Source: Nematopogon swammerdamellus (Eukaryota > Arthropoda > Insecta > Lepidoptera > Adelidae). From it: 64,000 nt of DNA. The stretch covers positions 7,959,891 through 8,023,890 of the forward strand of contig OX336349.1 of assembly GCA_946902875.1 (NCBI GenBank). Reading direction: 5' to 3'. Below are positions 47,001 to 53,046 of this stretch, in pieces. Both the position numbers and the translations under genes were made by a program. The notes under the pieces were generated by a model. It was given only the letters and a program-made list of their open reading frames with translations. It had not been told where the DNA came from and did not search any database. Numbering within the stretch: position 1 is the first letter of the stretch; every line of letters begins with the position of its first letter.

Positions 47001-47614
47001 GCTTTCTTGTCACTGTGTTCGTTCATGCATTTTTGTATGTTGACCATTTCGACACGTATGGTATTTTGAAAAAACTTGGTTGGCGGCAGGTCAAAAGCAA
47101 ATCCACGAGATCTTCAAGGATCAGGCGCGCTTGAAGGTGACGGACCGCTCGTTGATCTGGAACAGCGACCTGGTGGAGACGCTGGAGCTGCAGAACCTGC
47201 TGCTCAACTCGGTGCAGATCGTGGAGGGCGCGCTCGCGCGGCAGGAGAGCCGCGGCGCGCACGCGCGCGAGGACTTTAAGAACAGACACGACGAGCTCGA
47301 CTACGCCAAACCTCTCGAGGGACAGGTACAGCTTTTGCTGTGTAATAGAAGAACTTAGTTCTTAATCCAGGTGACCAGGGGCTGGTGTCCTGATTGTCCC
47401 TGCGTACAGCCCCGCATCACTAGATTTAATTTAAAACTTGACATGTTTTGTTTTTCAGACCAAGCTGCCGTTTGCGAAGCACTGGAGAAAGCACACTCTC
47501 GCCAAAACTGACCCGAACACCGGCGCCACCACACTCTCGTACCGGCCGGTCATCGATGACACGCTCGACAGCAACGAGTGCAAGACCGTGCCCCCCGTCA
47601 TCCGCACTTACTAG
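22141..47614 (+). CDS. SdhA: Succinate dehydrogenase flavoprotein subunit (SDHA), mitochondrial
   Basis: Twelve exons join in frame with GT-AG introns: 22141-22203, 22987-23269, 24988-25061, 25682-25857, 27030-27182, 28137-28294, 28631-28795, 29707-29906, 30700-30894, 45564-45708, 47090-47325, 47459-47614. They give 667 residues, the normal SDHA length. Residues 1-40 are basic and Ser/Ala-rich, as in a mitochondrial import signal. The FAD fold is at 70-77 (VIGAGGAG), the covalent FAD histidine is His103 in SHTVAAQGG, active-site residues lie in [12 protein letters not shown] (Arg344), VHYNMGG (His411) and [10 protein letters not shown] (Arg454), and the C-terminal helical domain ([10 protein letters not shown] type) is complete to the TAG stop. 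The product oxidises succinate to fumarate and passes electrons to SDHB in complex II at the inner membrane. Two oddities are a Thr in LATGGTGR where Tyr is usual, and an unusual CITHYCKDA at the exon 8/9 junction, one residue shorter. It could therefore be a second SDHA copy. Intron 9 is stretched to 14.7 kb by a retrotransposon. Confidence 0.96.
22379..22672 (+). mobile_element. LINE 3' end with poly-A
   Basis: The frame reads [20 protein letters not shown], typical of the C-terminal zinc-type/RNase H tail of insect LINEs, then stops. A short 3' UTR (GGGGCTGGCATAGCCAGGAA) and an A-run at 22657-22672 follow. It is 5'-truncated, in SDHA intron 1, sense to the gene. Confidence 0.7.
23356..23531. 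mobile_element. Foldback MITE, about 80-bp arms
   Basis: Arms starting ACAGTATGCGGCAGTAAATA and ending at its inverted partner TATTTACTGCCGTGTATTGT pair over almost their whole length. They include GGCTTTAGAAAGAGACAAT and GTTGTAGAGCGTCGTC, with a loop of about 20 bp. An RNA of this part of SDHA intron 2 would fold into one long hairpin. It is non-coding. Confidence 0.85.
24060..24720. repeat. Interspersed repeat, relative of 20940-21340
   Basis: Contains TTAACCTCTATGGGCTCTTG, CAAGTGAGGATTCACATATT and GGCCGGCCCTTTCGGAAGCC, which recur in other orientation or order at 14820-15040 and 20940-21340. It is in SDHA intron 2, non-coding. Confidence 0.45.
25425..25565 (+). mobile_element. 3' tail of the R2-type LINE family
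   Basis: GTGAGAGAGCAAAATTGCCC...GGGCGCGGATATGTTCAGTG matches the 3' untranslated end of the LINE at 49440-52480 (read on its own strand: GGGCCCGGATATGTTCGGTG). Similar tails occur at 29190-29290 and 59786-59925. It lies in SDHA intron 3. Confidence 0.5.
25954..26496. mobile_element. Non-autonomous hAT element with perfect 8-bp target duplication
   Basis: Terminal repeats CAGTGGTGTCCAACTGGT and (inverted) CAGTGGTATCCAACCGGT enclose 543 bp. GCCTAAAA stands immediately outside both ends (25946-25953 and 26497-26504). An 8-bp duplication and CAGTGGT ends are hallmarks of hAT elements. There is no transposase. A relative lies at 63530-63917. It is in SDHA intron 4. Confidence 0.88.
27222..27415 (-). 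mobile_element. SINE fragment
   Basis: CCTGACTACATCACCTAAAA through GCCGATCTTCATTTGGTGGT matches the middle of the SINE family body with many substitutions. Head and tail are missing. SDHA intron 5. Confidence 0.6.
27471..27783. mobile_element. Foldback element with a tRNA-like core
   Basis: Outer arms of about 55 bp (TTTTTATATGTTAGTAC..., with GTACTCGCTTT) are inverted at 27729-27783. Inner arms AAATGAAGAGAAAAAA/TTTTTTCTCTTCATTT flank GGAGTTTCAGGTTCGAATCCTGGTCGGGACA, which has a tRNA T-arm (CAGGTTCGAATCCTG) and a 3' acceptor-like strand. The 5' half of a tRNA is absent. SDHA intron 5. Confidence 0.65.
27961..28092 (-). mobile_element. LINE 3' tail, minus strand
   Basis: A T-run (A-tail of the minus strand) followed by GGTGGCTGTGCCCAAAAGTT and CTCGCAAAACCACGCTCAGA. 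This matches, in opposite orientation, the tail pieces at 17755 and 29030. It ends 44 bp before SDHA exon 6. Confidence 0.5.
28966..29110 (+). mobile_element. LINE C-terminal remnant and 3' tail
   Basis: [18 protein letters not shown] ending, stop, then GCGTGGTTTCGCGAGGAGAG as in the other tails of this family. SDHA intron 7. Confidence 0.5.
29190..29290 (+). mobile_element. 3' tail of the R2-type LINE family
   Basis: AAGTTTGGCCAATTGTTGG followed by AATGGGCCGGGATATGTTCG and GTGAAGCCATC matches the 3' end of the LINE at 49440-52480. SDHA intron 7. Confidence 0.5.
30206..30275 (+). repeat. Single diverged unit of the 100-bp satellite
   Basis: GTGACACATGGATAGATCTC...GACGTCCAGTTTGAGTATCAACATGATGGG...ACCAGTGGTT follows the order of one satellite unit from 39800-40455, with about a quarter of positions changed. 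It is in SDHA intron 8, outside the transposon that carries the array. Confidence 0.7.
30442..30583. mobile_element. Palindromic MITE, 142 bp
   Basis: Both halves pair almost perfectly: GCAGCGGGAGCACAAATGCG, GTCGATAAGCCTATATCGAT, AAACATCTATT. It ends in GCTCCCGCTGC. The flanks GTGATC and GATCAC are also inverted, so TGATC could be a 5-bp target duplication. It shares ends with 7763-8874. SDHA intron 8, 116 bp before exon 9. Confidence 0.9.
30948..31190 (+). repeat. GGATTCCGTA/CGTCTGTCCGTC interspersed repeat
   Basis: Boxes GATTCCGTATCCGTACGGGA, CCTACGCCGTCTGTCCGTCC and GGTTGAAATTTTCACAGAGT match pieces at 61886-62125. It is at the start of SDHA intron 9. Confidence 0.6.
31191..31904. other. 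AT-rich intron sequence before the retrotransposon
   Basis: About 700 bp of AT-rich DNA with poly-T runs and no coding potential. It is host intron up to the GTCAG target site at 31900-31904. Confidence 0.5.
31905..32288 (+). repeat. 5' LTR
   Basis: 384 bp, starts TGGTTATTCTTCACAT and ends CCAAATCACCA. It is identical to 42607-42990. As the 5' LTR it should carry the element's promoter. Confidence 0.95.
32289..32972 (+). other. Leader of the BEL/Pao element
   Basis: 684 bp between the 5' LTR and the gag-pol ATG, non-coding. The tRNA primer-binding site should start within a few bases of 32289, but I cannot assign the tRNA. Confidence 0.6.
32973..37859 (+). CDS. BEL/Pao gag-pol polyprotein, C-terminus cut by a transposon
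   Basis: One uninterrupted frame of 1,628 codons. In order: a Pao-type gag region (about residues 115-190), Cys/His zinc knuckles (about 320-386), an aspartic protease with [10 protein letters not shown] (about 461), reverse transcriptase with [10 protein letters not shown] (about 803) and the FVDD active site (about 880), RNase H with HAFSDAS (about 1052), the integrase HHCC zinc domain (about 1360-1403) and the integrase DDE core (Asp about 1431, Asp about 1497 in YTDNGTNF, Glu about 1549 in NGIAES). The last few residues come from the inserted transposon. About 104 residues of the integrase tail are displaced to 42069-42382. No other frameshift or stop is seen. The ATG at 32973 is the first in frame after the leader. 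Confidence 0.95.
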   Translation: MSAFVEYKLAKNNLSALYDVSVVANLKDSDVNIRNIFRARYTDIEQYKADFTKAHVSLETKAGKEFDYEQHQKDYDEFMNKFYSIKVCYEDCFGNTRDRLSTVKSESSSNSNCLQLPKLKLPQFNGDVTQWLSFKSIYGGLIHDNASLSSVQKMHYLVSSLGGDAANLVRHLQISDGNYIVAYDLLTKRFDNKRLIADTHLDILLSLPNIQSKVNTNLRQCVDNLKENLRALETLDMPVKEWSFILLHIMLKKMDVQLRNAFELHVSDFEIPNFEKLIEFLESRCKAMECSTMQVLPNKTKENINHQNRPRSSYVSSIAELCLCCKKDAHGLHSCQKFLAMAPDARKGVVQENRLCYNCLKPHSYKQCKSNNVCKQCKGFHNTLLHIQRGFVNKQNNVQSSSRVDSSGSGSEVSNGNGTAEVSSLSSTFQSNQHTNKGYTTVMLATAIVHIMDNKGKWREVRALIDEGSQYSFMTTLCAKRLGLHVTADSFPVSPFGVYPVKYVHGNVSCQFKSRFNSAPIFNGKVYLMERLTADLPSVQLPADMVQHYKGFDLADPTFYKKGKIDFVLGADFREDIHLKSDCIKVLPHLPSVVNTRLGWTVSGWLTVDMKMDDMVSSNVSCFHVSCEVDINKSISRFWELEEPPVYKKGISPEDALCEEHFQSTHTRDGTGRFEVQLPFKHDPPELGNTKEQALKRFSALEKRLNRDKVYKEMYTAFMQDYEDKGHMSLVTEAEQNKGLYVIPHHGIHKASSSTTKLRVVFDASMQSNNGLSLNDVLLPGSKLQQDISHIVLRFRVHEVVCTTDIKQMYRQINVHPCHRPYQRILWRDHPNKEIKEYSLNTVTYGVTSAPYLAMRCVRELALSSQDQFPRASRVLLNEMFVDDVVTGASSLEEALQLRQELIALLASGGFELRKWCSNHKEFLSDIPHEHREVPLDFNIEGGYTIKVLGLKWNSENDCFMYDAKIDDKVYTKRALLSNIARLFDPCGWLSPLTFMAKSLMQELWLRQLDWDEVPPPDFVKKWVSFTKGFSNLREIRIPRHVFPHDAKGFQLHAFSDASEKGFAAVVYIRVTDFHGGNKVFLFIAKSKVAPLKQRLTIPRMELNGALLAAKLVKYVQSLLTNVEFVSINIWCDSTIVLSWLRNPVHSLHMYEGNRVSQIHDMVDPSVWRYVPSSLNPADASSRGLHPDELINHHLWWGPQWLCEHPASWPVRPKQIERTEPFSEEVVGCNVVLENVENDLLLRYSSLNRLLRVSALCLRFRKNSAVNKIDRSYSYLTSEELDTVLFKLVKLVQGMVFSKEISLIKQGKGFQTCLKHLGPFMDSSGIIRVGGRLQNADLPYDSRHPMILPRSHHFTNLLIDHYHVEHLHAGPNLLLSIMRQRFWILAGRQAARHRVFKCHRCYRCKPVATEQFMGNLPTDRVTSTSAFLSVAADFAGPFFVKESNLRKARINKAYLCIFICMASKAVHLELVSDLSSEGFIAALHRFVSRRGLCRDIYTDNGTNFQGANNNLKEVYSFLSKNIDQLNINLVDLKIKWHFSPASAPHFNGIAESAVKSAKYHVVRVVGEQRLTFEELSTLFCRVEAILNSRPLCPMSSDPEDTMSLTPGHFLIGRALVGVPERDVTQYEI
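37843..38300 (+). repeat. Left terminal inverted repeat of the nested transposon
   Basis: About 450 bp, including GATTATGGAATATATTAATA and TCCTAAACCAAGTCGCATTA. It pairs with about 41610-42063. The exact inner limit is uncertain, because similarity fades after GCTTGGTATAGGAGTTATAG. Confidence 0.8.
38977..39207 (-). CDS. Small acidic reading frame carried by the nested transposon
   Basis: The minus strand encodes about 65 residues beyond the satellite edge: [20 protein letters not shown], a second Ser/Asp cluster (ESSDSDE), then a Tyr/Thr-rich tail and a TAA. Its N-terminal part runs into the last satellite unit, so it may be a terminal exon whose intron contains the satellite. I do not recognise the family. 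It could be a decayed N-terminus of a transposase or captured host coding sequence. Confidence 0.35.
   Translation of the reverse strand: MSYDQNKSSRDRWMDIINLREDSSGSDEDLCDVGESSDSDEYGITRYYGTGLTYPPTIERTAETVAEVNTLGTKFK
39169..40455. repeat. Head-to-head palindrome of a 100-bp satellite
   Basis: Six and a half 100-bp units starting CCATCTGTCACGTGAACTTT lie at 39169, 39269, 39369, 39469, 39569, 39669 and 39769. Near 39799 the array flips, and six and a half units in opposite orientation run to about 40455. Units differ at only a few positions. The two halves could pair as a hairpin with arms of about 630 bp. Each unit has CTCGAGTTATGACCAAAAC and GATAGATCTCACCGAGACC. Confidence 0.95.
40895..41011 (+). 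mobile_element. RTE-type LINE tail with (ATG)n
   Basis: The frame reads [17 protein letters not shown] then a stop and a (GAT/ATG)n microsatellite at 40981-41011, the usual 3' end of lepidopteran RTE elements. It is nested inside the Transib-like element. Confidence 0.75.
41011..41247 (-). CDS. Small Lys/Arg- then Glu-rich reading frame carried by the nested transposon
   Basis: Starts at ATG 41247 on the minus strand: basic first third ([15 protein letters not shown]), then an acidic part with [16 protein letters not shown], ending at a TAA beside an (ATG)n run. 78 residues, no recognised domain. It could be the first exon of a two-exon gene ending at 38977. Confidence 0.35.
   Translation of the reverse strand: MPRDPLISNIRLRHRQKKLRKLPLPSQALALLKPADANTFAEESAPKDAEEIKIDAENQALDECLGLGEGGLFLSAED
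41610..42063 (-). repeat. Right terminal inverted repeat of the nested transposon
   Basis: Inverted copy of 37843-38300 with scattered substitutions and small indels in the A/T runs. Confidence 0.8.
42069..42382 (+). pseudogene. Displaced 3' end of the BEL/Pao integrase
   Basis: The gag-pol frame resumes right after the inner transposon and its second CGTCA copy and runs to a TAA at 42380-42382. It encodes the usual BEL/Pao integrase tail ([14 protein letters not shown], then a basic end). The rest of the element to the 3' LTR is non-coding, with a G-run at 42595-42600 that may be the polypurine tract. Confidence 0.9.
42607..42990 (+). repeat. 3' LTR
   Basis: 384 bp, identical to the 5' LTR at 31905-32288 and followed by the GTCAG target duplication. 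Confidence 0.95.
43143..43367 (+). repeat. Common interspersed repeat (GTGCCCGCGGCTCCGCCCGC)
   Basis: Starts ACTAGCTGTGCCCGCGGCTC and includes AATCGGTTCAGTGGTTCTCG, AGTTATAAGCGGACAGACAG and a TATTATAGGTAAGGA end. This is a very common type in Lepidoptera. SDHA intron 9, right of the LTR element. Confidence 0.6.
43567..43680 (+). mobile_element. SINE head part
   Basis: GAGGCTGACCGTAGTTTGGA through ACCACCGCACTGAAT is the head half of the SINE family in + orientation. The tail half appears about 0.9 kb on, at 44594-44720, in the same orientation, so this may be one copy split by later DNA. Confidence 0.65.
43681..44593. other. Unexplained segment between two SINE halves
   Basis: About 910 bp, AT-rich, with Thr/Ile/Phe-type chance frames on both strands (43984-44244). 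No domain is recognised. Its placement suggests an insertion into a SINE. Confidence 0.35.
44594..44720 (+). mobile_element. SINE tail part
   Basis: CACGACCGGAGGGAAGCACT through GTGTCAGTTTCAATAAAAAA, the tail half of the family with its A-run. Confidence 0.75.
44931..45275 (-). mobile_element. SINE copy with 5S-like head
   Basis: T-run, ATGGAAACTGACACGGTTGG, full body, and TACTGACCGCGCCCAGCGTT (5S-like core) at the right end. It resembles the copies at 8933 and 57082. SDHA intron 9, about 290 bp before exon 10. Confidence 0.8.
45709..47089. other. SDHA intron 10
   Basis: About 1.4 kb of AT-rich sequence. I see no element or exon with good support. Confidence 0.5.
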
Positions 47615-48239
47615 ACCACACTCGCACCATGTGAGCGGCACTCCAGGTGAGTGGTGACACTACAACGCACGCTCGCTGCCGATCAGTCTTTGAATTCAGT
47701 TATTTAAAAATGAGCAAGGAACATTATATTTGGTGTATACGCATTCTACACTAACAGCTGTAGCTAGTGAAACGGTGTATGGGAAGACAACCAACCAGGT
47801 GGGTCGACAACTCCACGTGCATGGGAGGCAATCAGTGGTTTCGTATCACTGAAAGTGGAGAGGATTAGTGCAAAATTGGAACGCTTATTTCCATTTATGG
47901 CTTAGGTCGTGCGAAATCTCTGATCTTGCGATGATTGTTTCGTTGCAGCTGCTCACAGCATGTACTAGAGGAATCGGGGTATTTAAAAAATATAGTGGTG
48001 CTCGGTTCGGTTGCACCGCCCTAGGGTCGGCCCTAGATCTCACAGCAAAGTTTAACTGATGTTTAGTGCACTTACTTGTCCGCAACATGGTGCCACAGCG
48101 ATGTCGTGAATGCCCTCTTTCTGTTCGTCTTTTTCAAGTTTCCTCTTTCTGTTCGATTTCTGGTTTCAACACGCTTCAAGATGTCATCATCATTATACTA
48201 ATGTTTAATGATATGCTGAATAAGTTTTCCGACACGCAA
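47615..48239 (+). other. SDHA 3' UTR and flank
   Basis: A strong donor-like CCAGGTGAGT stands at 47643-47652, 32 nt after the stop, and may begin a 3' UTR intron. No clear AATAAA is seen in the first 400 bp. Confidence 0.4.
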
Positions 48240-49390
48240 AAGGTAAATAATATATACTTGCAATATATATTATATTTTTTCAAAATACTCTCCATAATTC
48301 TCTATAAAAATTTCCATCCGCCTAAGCCAGTCCTGTCCAATTTATTCCAGTCTTCCTTCGATAGGTCAGAAATGGCTGATTCGTAGAGAGACACCACTTC
48401 TTCGGCACTTGAAAAAAACTTGCCTTTTATGTTATCCTTTATGGTGGGGAATAAAAATAAATCACAAGGAGCTAAGTCGGGGCTGTAAGGTGGGTGAGGT
48501 AGGGTTGCAATACCAGATTCTTAATAAACACCTTTGTTCTGAGGGAAGAGTGTAAAGACGCATTGTCCTTGTGCAGCATCATTCCCCGGAGCCCGGTCTT
48601 TGGTCGTCTCTCCTGCACAGCTTTAAAAACTTTTGGCAATGCGACTGTAGTGTAACATTCTGAGTTAACTGACCTACAATTCTCTAGCATTGATGTTGCA
48701 AGATGTCCACTCCGTGAAAAAAAAACTGGCCACCATTTTTTTGCTAATTTCCGCGGTCTTTTCAATTTTATTGGCAACTGGCCACCTGGAAACACCCATA
48801 CCGAATAGCGCTTCGTGCTTTCCGCTCATCATATTGATGTATCCATGTTTCGTCGCCAGTAATTATTTCGGAAACACGTCTAGATCTCCCATTTTCAAAA
48901 CATAGACGCATCTCACGGAACCAATCCACACGGGCTTCTTTTTCCGTTTCAGAGAGCAAACGAGGTATCCAACGACAACAAAGCTTCCACACTCGAAGAT
49001 GTTCATGTAATATGGTGTGAACACTAACCGAACTGATGCCTAAGATTTTCTCTATGTCCCTGTATGTAATTTGTGGGTCTTCTCACACCAGCATTTCTGT
49101 AGTGACTGCTGTTGGCGCGCGTCCACTTCTGTCATCATCTTCAAGGCTAGTTTTAAATTCGTTAAACCATCAAAAAATGTTTCCCGAGAAGGAGCAGACT
49201 CACCTAAAACAGATTTTAAACATTCTAAGCTTAAAACTTCAGAAAAACCACATTTAAAGTCGTAATATAACACGGAAATGTTCTCGTTTAAGCTCCATCG
49301 TAGCAGACGAAAAAGCGGGAAATTATGACCCGAGATGTTGAGAGAATAATACCCCAAATAAATTTTTTTTTAATTGCTGTAAATGGCCTT
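48240..49390 (-). pseudogene. Decayed mariner-type transposase
   Basis: Minus-strand pieces in different frames, in order: LGESAPSRETFFDGL (49150-49260), LCCRWIPRLLSETEKEARVD and IITGDETWIHQYDE (48790-48990, the first catalytic Asp region), MMLHKDNASLHSS (48530-48590), then PYSPDLAPCD-type sequence near 48480-48500 and a C-terminal part to 48250. Frameshifts separate them. The order and motifs are those of a mariner transposase of about 345 residues. It is inactive. Confidence 0.85.
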
Positions 49391-49439
49391 TTGTGTTCGA
49401 CTTTCAAATAAATTTGCCATTTAAAAATATATGACACAG

Positions 49440-52400
49440 ATGCGTACCATTTTTAAATTTCGAGCATTTCAGGAAGGTGTGGATCTAAGCTTACGATGGC
49501 TTCACCGAACATATCCGGGCCCATCGGCAGTAGAGGAGGGTATCAATCGAGGCCGGGACTAGCGAGTGGCCACTCTAAATTTCCCGCGCATGCTTCACGT
49601 TTCGGCTCGCATCAAGCCCTCGTCAGCTAGTCTGCGTTGACTAGGACGCGGGGAAACCACCAGTCCCGCTCTCGACCTCCCTCTCTCTACCTATCCATAT
49701 TCTGTAGGATGCTTCCAGTGACGTTTTCGAAGCTCTCTCCATATATGAGCTTAGCGTCGATCTTGGGAGCCCTAGATTCTTGAAGAGACTGTAGAGCGAC
49801 TTCGCTACCAGTCCTCTTGCTCCGACTTCCACAGCGAAGAGATCAGTCTTGAATCCGTTTCTCACAATCCGGTCTACTAAGTTGCAGTACTTGTTAAGCT
49901 TGATGTTGTGGTCCTTCGGTATGTTACTTTCCCATGGAACTGTAAGTTCAACAAGTACTACATGCTTTGTCGCTTTTGAGAATATGAGTATATCCGGCCT
50001 TAATGCTGTGGTACAGATTTCCGAAGGCATTTGGTAATGCTTCTCATGTGTGTCCATCAACAATTCCCAATCCTTTGCTGCTCCCAAAATTGAAGAAGGT
50101 TTAGTCCTATCTTTGGGCAGCTTATTGGCTCCAGGTTTCACAAAGTTGACCTTCTGGAAGCCGCTACTGGTTTGCCCTTTCCTGGTCCGTGCAATTGACA
50201 GGTTGATGGCCTCTCTGATGATTTGGAGGACTTTATCATGACGGTAGGAATACTGGCCTCGCTCAAGTAGTATTTTGCATCCGCATAACAAATGTTTGGC
50301 CGTGCCTACGAACTCCTTACATGACGGGCATAGTCTATTTGTAGATTTCCCCCATCTAACTAGGTTACTCGGGTCGGGGAGAGTAAGCTGGAATGCATTT
50401 AAGTAGAACTTAAGCAGCTCAGGGGACCAGTTGTATATTATGGATTTCCACTTCAATGCAGGAGGGATGCAGAAGTCACCCACTGTTAGCCAATCATTCT
50501 GCATTTCTAGGTTTAAGGCGTGAAGTTTGAAGCCTTGTTCCATGTCCTCCTGAGCAAAACCTTTCAGTATTTCTTTATCAGACTTTGCTGTTTCTATGCC
50601 CAATCCAGATCTATTGGTGCGTGTACCAACTTGGAATGATTTGTAGAAGTCGAGTCTCGATTCCAGTTCATCTGATAGTGATGTGTTGGGTAAGGCTTGA
50701 ATAGCGCTATCATTGGAGTCTTTGAGTATACATCGTTTGGCTATTCTCGCCTTTTGATAAAATATCGACGGTTTCTTAATGTTCAGTCCAAAGTTATTGT
50801 GAGATCTGTATAGCGTTGACGAGTCAGCCGGGTGAGCCAGTCCAAACCATGATTTCAGGAATCTGGTCACATACGAGTCTAATTTAGTCAGGTTTTGCTT
50901 TGTGAAGTCGTAGACGAGAAATGGCCATGAAAGTTTTGATGTCAGGTAGTTATCGTAAATCCATGCCTTTTGTGTACCCAGGAGGGGAAGATTGTCAGTT
51001 TGGCGGAGGCTCTCTTCGAAAAGTTGGACAATATCATCAGTAGGATGCTCCTTTCCTCTGCTGGTGATCCTTTTGCCCAAGAATTTAAAAGGAGCTTCAT
51101 CAGCCACGGTTGCGATTGGTTTTCCGGCTACTGTCAGACCTGGATTGCTCGAGGTAAACTTTGAACCTTTCCTGGTTAAGCTCAAACAGTAGCACTTCGC
51201 TGGTTTTATCTTCATCCCTTTAGTCCATTCACAATAGTCATCTACCACCTTAAGAAGCGCCTGATTTTGTTTTGGATTGCGGGTTAACAGCGTAATATCA
51301 TCCGCAAATGCCAGGATGGCCGCCATATATGTGTCTCCATATTTGAACCTGTATCCCCATTTGTTTTCTTTTACGACAAGCGTATCAATTAGAATGTTGA
51401 TAACAATGTTAAATGTAACAGGAGAGAGGCAGCAACCCTGGAAAAGTCCTATGCCGTAACGAATTTCCGGTATCTTCTCCGTTTCGCCTTTTACTTGTAT
51501 TACAAAGGAAAGTTTTTTGTAGTAGGAGGCTATTATATTACAGATCAGAGGTGGCACATTATACCACTCTAGCGCCTTTAATAGTAACTCATGGCGCACC
51601 GAACCGAAGGCGTTTTCAAAGTCTAACCACGTGGCAGTTAATTGTCTCTCATTCTTCCTTGCATCTCTAAGACATTCAGTCAGCAAAGAATTATGTTCGA
51701 GACACCCTGCAACTCTTGGGAGAAAACCTTTCTGGTACTTCTTCGGTAAGTAGTCGTTGGTACACATATGTTTGAGTAGTCTGGCCTGTATAATGGAGAA
51801 GAATATTTTCGAAATTGTGTTCGTAAGGGCTATAGGTCTAATATCCTTGGGATCAGTAACTTCTTTCTTTTTTGGTAGAAGAACAAACACGGCTTTACCA
51901 AGACAGTCTGGCACTTCTCTGTTCGTCCAAATTCTTTTGTAGATGTTCAACATGTGTTTCCGCACTGATGGACATTTTTTTGTATATGATGTATGGTATG
52001 CCATCGGGTCCCGGGGCGGAACTATTTGGTTTCCTTTTTATGTGGTATTCCAGCTCTTCCATCGTCGGTGAATCAGCATCAAATGCTAGAGCAGGTTCTT
52101 TGGGTTTTGGAGCTGGTGGATCCCTGTAAGTTATATCTGCCTCCGGGGTGGTATATGTGGATTTAAAGTAGTTGAACATCTCGTCCGTACTTAACCTAAT
52201 TGTACCCTGCTGTTCCTTAAAAGCTTTTTTGGCGAAGTAAAAGGGGTTCTTCTCGAAAGCTGCTATATTCTGAGCCTTTCGAAATTCATTGCCAGCAACC
52301 GTAATTTGCTCAGCTACTTTCTGGATGAGTTTTAGGATAGATCTCATCGCTCTGGCTAATTGGTGGCATAGATTTCTGTCTCCTGAGGCTTTAGCCTTCC

Positions 52401-52480
52401 TTAGCTGCTTTATCAACTCTCTCTTCCTTCTCCTAAGCTTTGCTTTGAACTTATAAGTATAGTGACCTACGAATAACGAA
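49440..52480 (-). mobile_element. R2/NeSL/Hero-type LINE, 5'-truncated
   Basis: A minus-strand non-LTR retrotransposon: reading frames at 52491-51895 and 52004-49641 plus a 3' UTR of about 200 bp. The C-terminal endonuclease type sets it apart from the other LINEs in the window. Tails of the same family lie at 25425, 29190 and 59786. The 5' end is missing. Confidence 0.85.
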
Positions 52481-52491
52481 CTTGAATACAC
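49641..52491 (-). pseudogene. LINE polyprotein with reverse transcriptase and restriction-like endonuclease (one frameshift)
   Basis: Two overlapping frames, 52491-51895 (198 codons) and 52004-49641 (787 codons), continue each other after a single shift near 51980. In order: a basic N-terminal stretch, SAPGPDGIPYIIYKK (RT motif 1), RPIALTNTISKIF, TWLDFENAFGSVRH, FQGCCLSPVTFN, the AFADDITLL catalytic box, a thumb region, a CPSC-x8-H-x4-C zinc motif, and a C-terminal RPDILIF...VELTVPWE, which is the PD-(D/E)xK endonuclease of R2, NeSL and Hero-like elements. These elements often insert at fixed sites. The long open frame means recent decay. The target site here is not an obvious rDNA or snRNA sequence. 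Confidence 0.85.
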
Positions 52492-52522
52492 AGTATGTCT
52501 GAAAATTACTATTTGTTCACAG

Positions 52523-52710
52523 GGAAATCACTGGAAAGAAGGAAGACCTTACTCAGCTGGGAGAGAAACGTTAAGTTCACTGCATCATCACATCCACTAA
52601 TATACCCACAGATGAGAGAAAGAAAGGCTAGACAGGCCATTGAGAGTGCTTTGTATGGGAACACGGTGTTTATTAAATTACTACCAATAGACTTACAGCA
52701 ACGCACATAA
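52523..52710 (+). CDS. Orphan terminal-exon-like reading frame
   Basis: After a good acceptor (TATTTGTTCACAG, ending 52522) an open frame of 61 codons reads KSLERRKTLLSWERNVKFTA, then HPLIYPQMRERKARQAIES, and ends at TAA. Composition is that of a real basic protein. It lies right against the 5' end of the LINE, which may have cut it from upstream exons. I cannot name the protein or find partner exons. Confidence 0.35.
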
Positions 52711-52829
52711 TATGGTTTACCTTTTTTGAAAATCACTCGCTTTCCAAATTAGTCTAATTTTGAGAGATCATAGAGAGTCGGGTAATTAGAGAAATGTGTA
52801 GTGTTTTTCTTCACTGTTCTGATTTTCAG

Positions 52830-53046
52830 TTGGTTAAAAGCTTCTGGCTCGAAGGACCATGTCTGTAATAAGTGGACTGTATGTAAGGCAAGCAGCAGAA
52901 GAGTGTTTCACCTCCGCTCAGCAATCTCATGTCGCCATTTACAGCCCATGAGATGTGAACATTCTCTGCCATGTGTACAACTCCGACACAGCAGATGCTT
53001 CATCACTCATCTAGCCCTTATTTCTCTAATCGAAAAATTCTATTAA
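52830..53046 (+). other. Weak Cys/His-rich reading frame after an acceptor
   Basis: After TGATTTTCAG the frame reads CNKWTVCK and later RCEHSLPCVQLRHSRC, then stops. The Cys/His spacing hints at a zinc-binding remnant, but no known pattern fits fully. Confidence 0.2.

Noticed and set aside
48690..49265. Plus-strand frames of 64-73 codons at 48690-48905, 49036-49257 and 49071-49265
   Set aside because: They are reverse shadows of the decayed mariner transposase on the minus strand.
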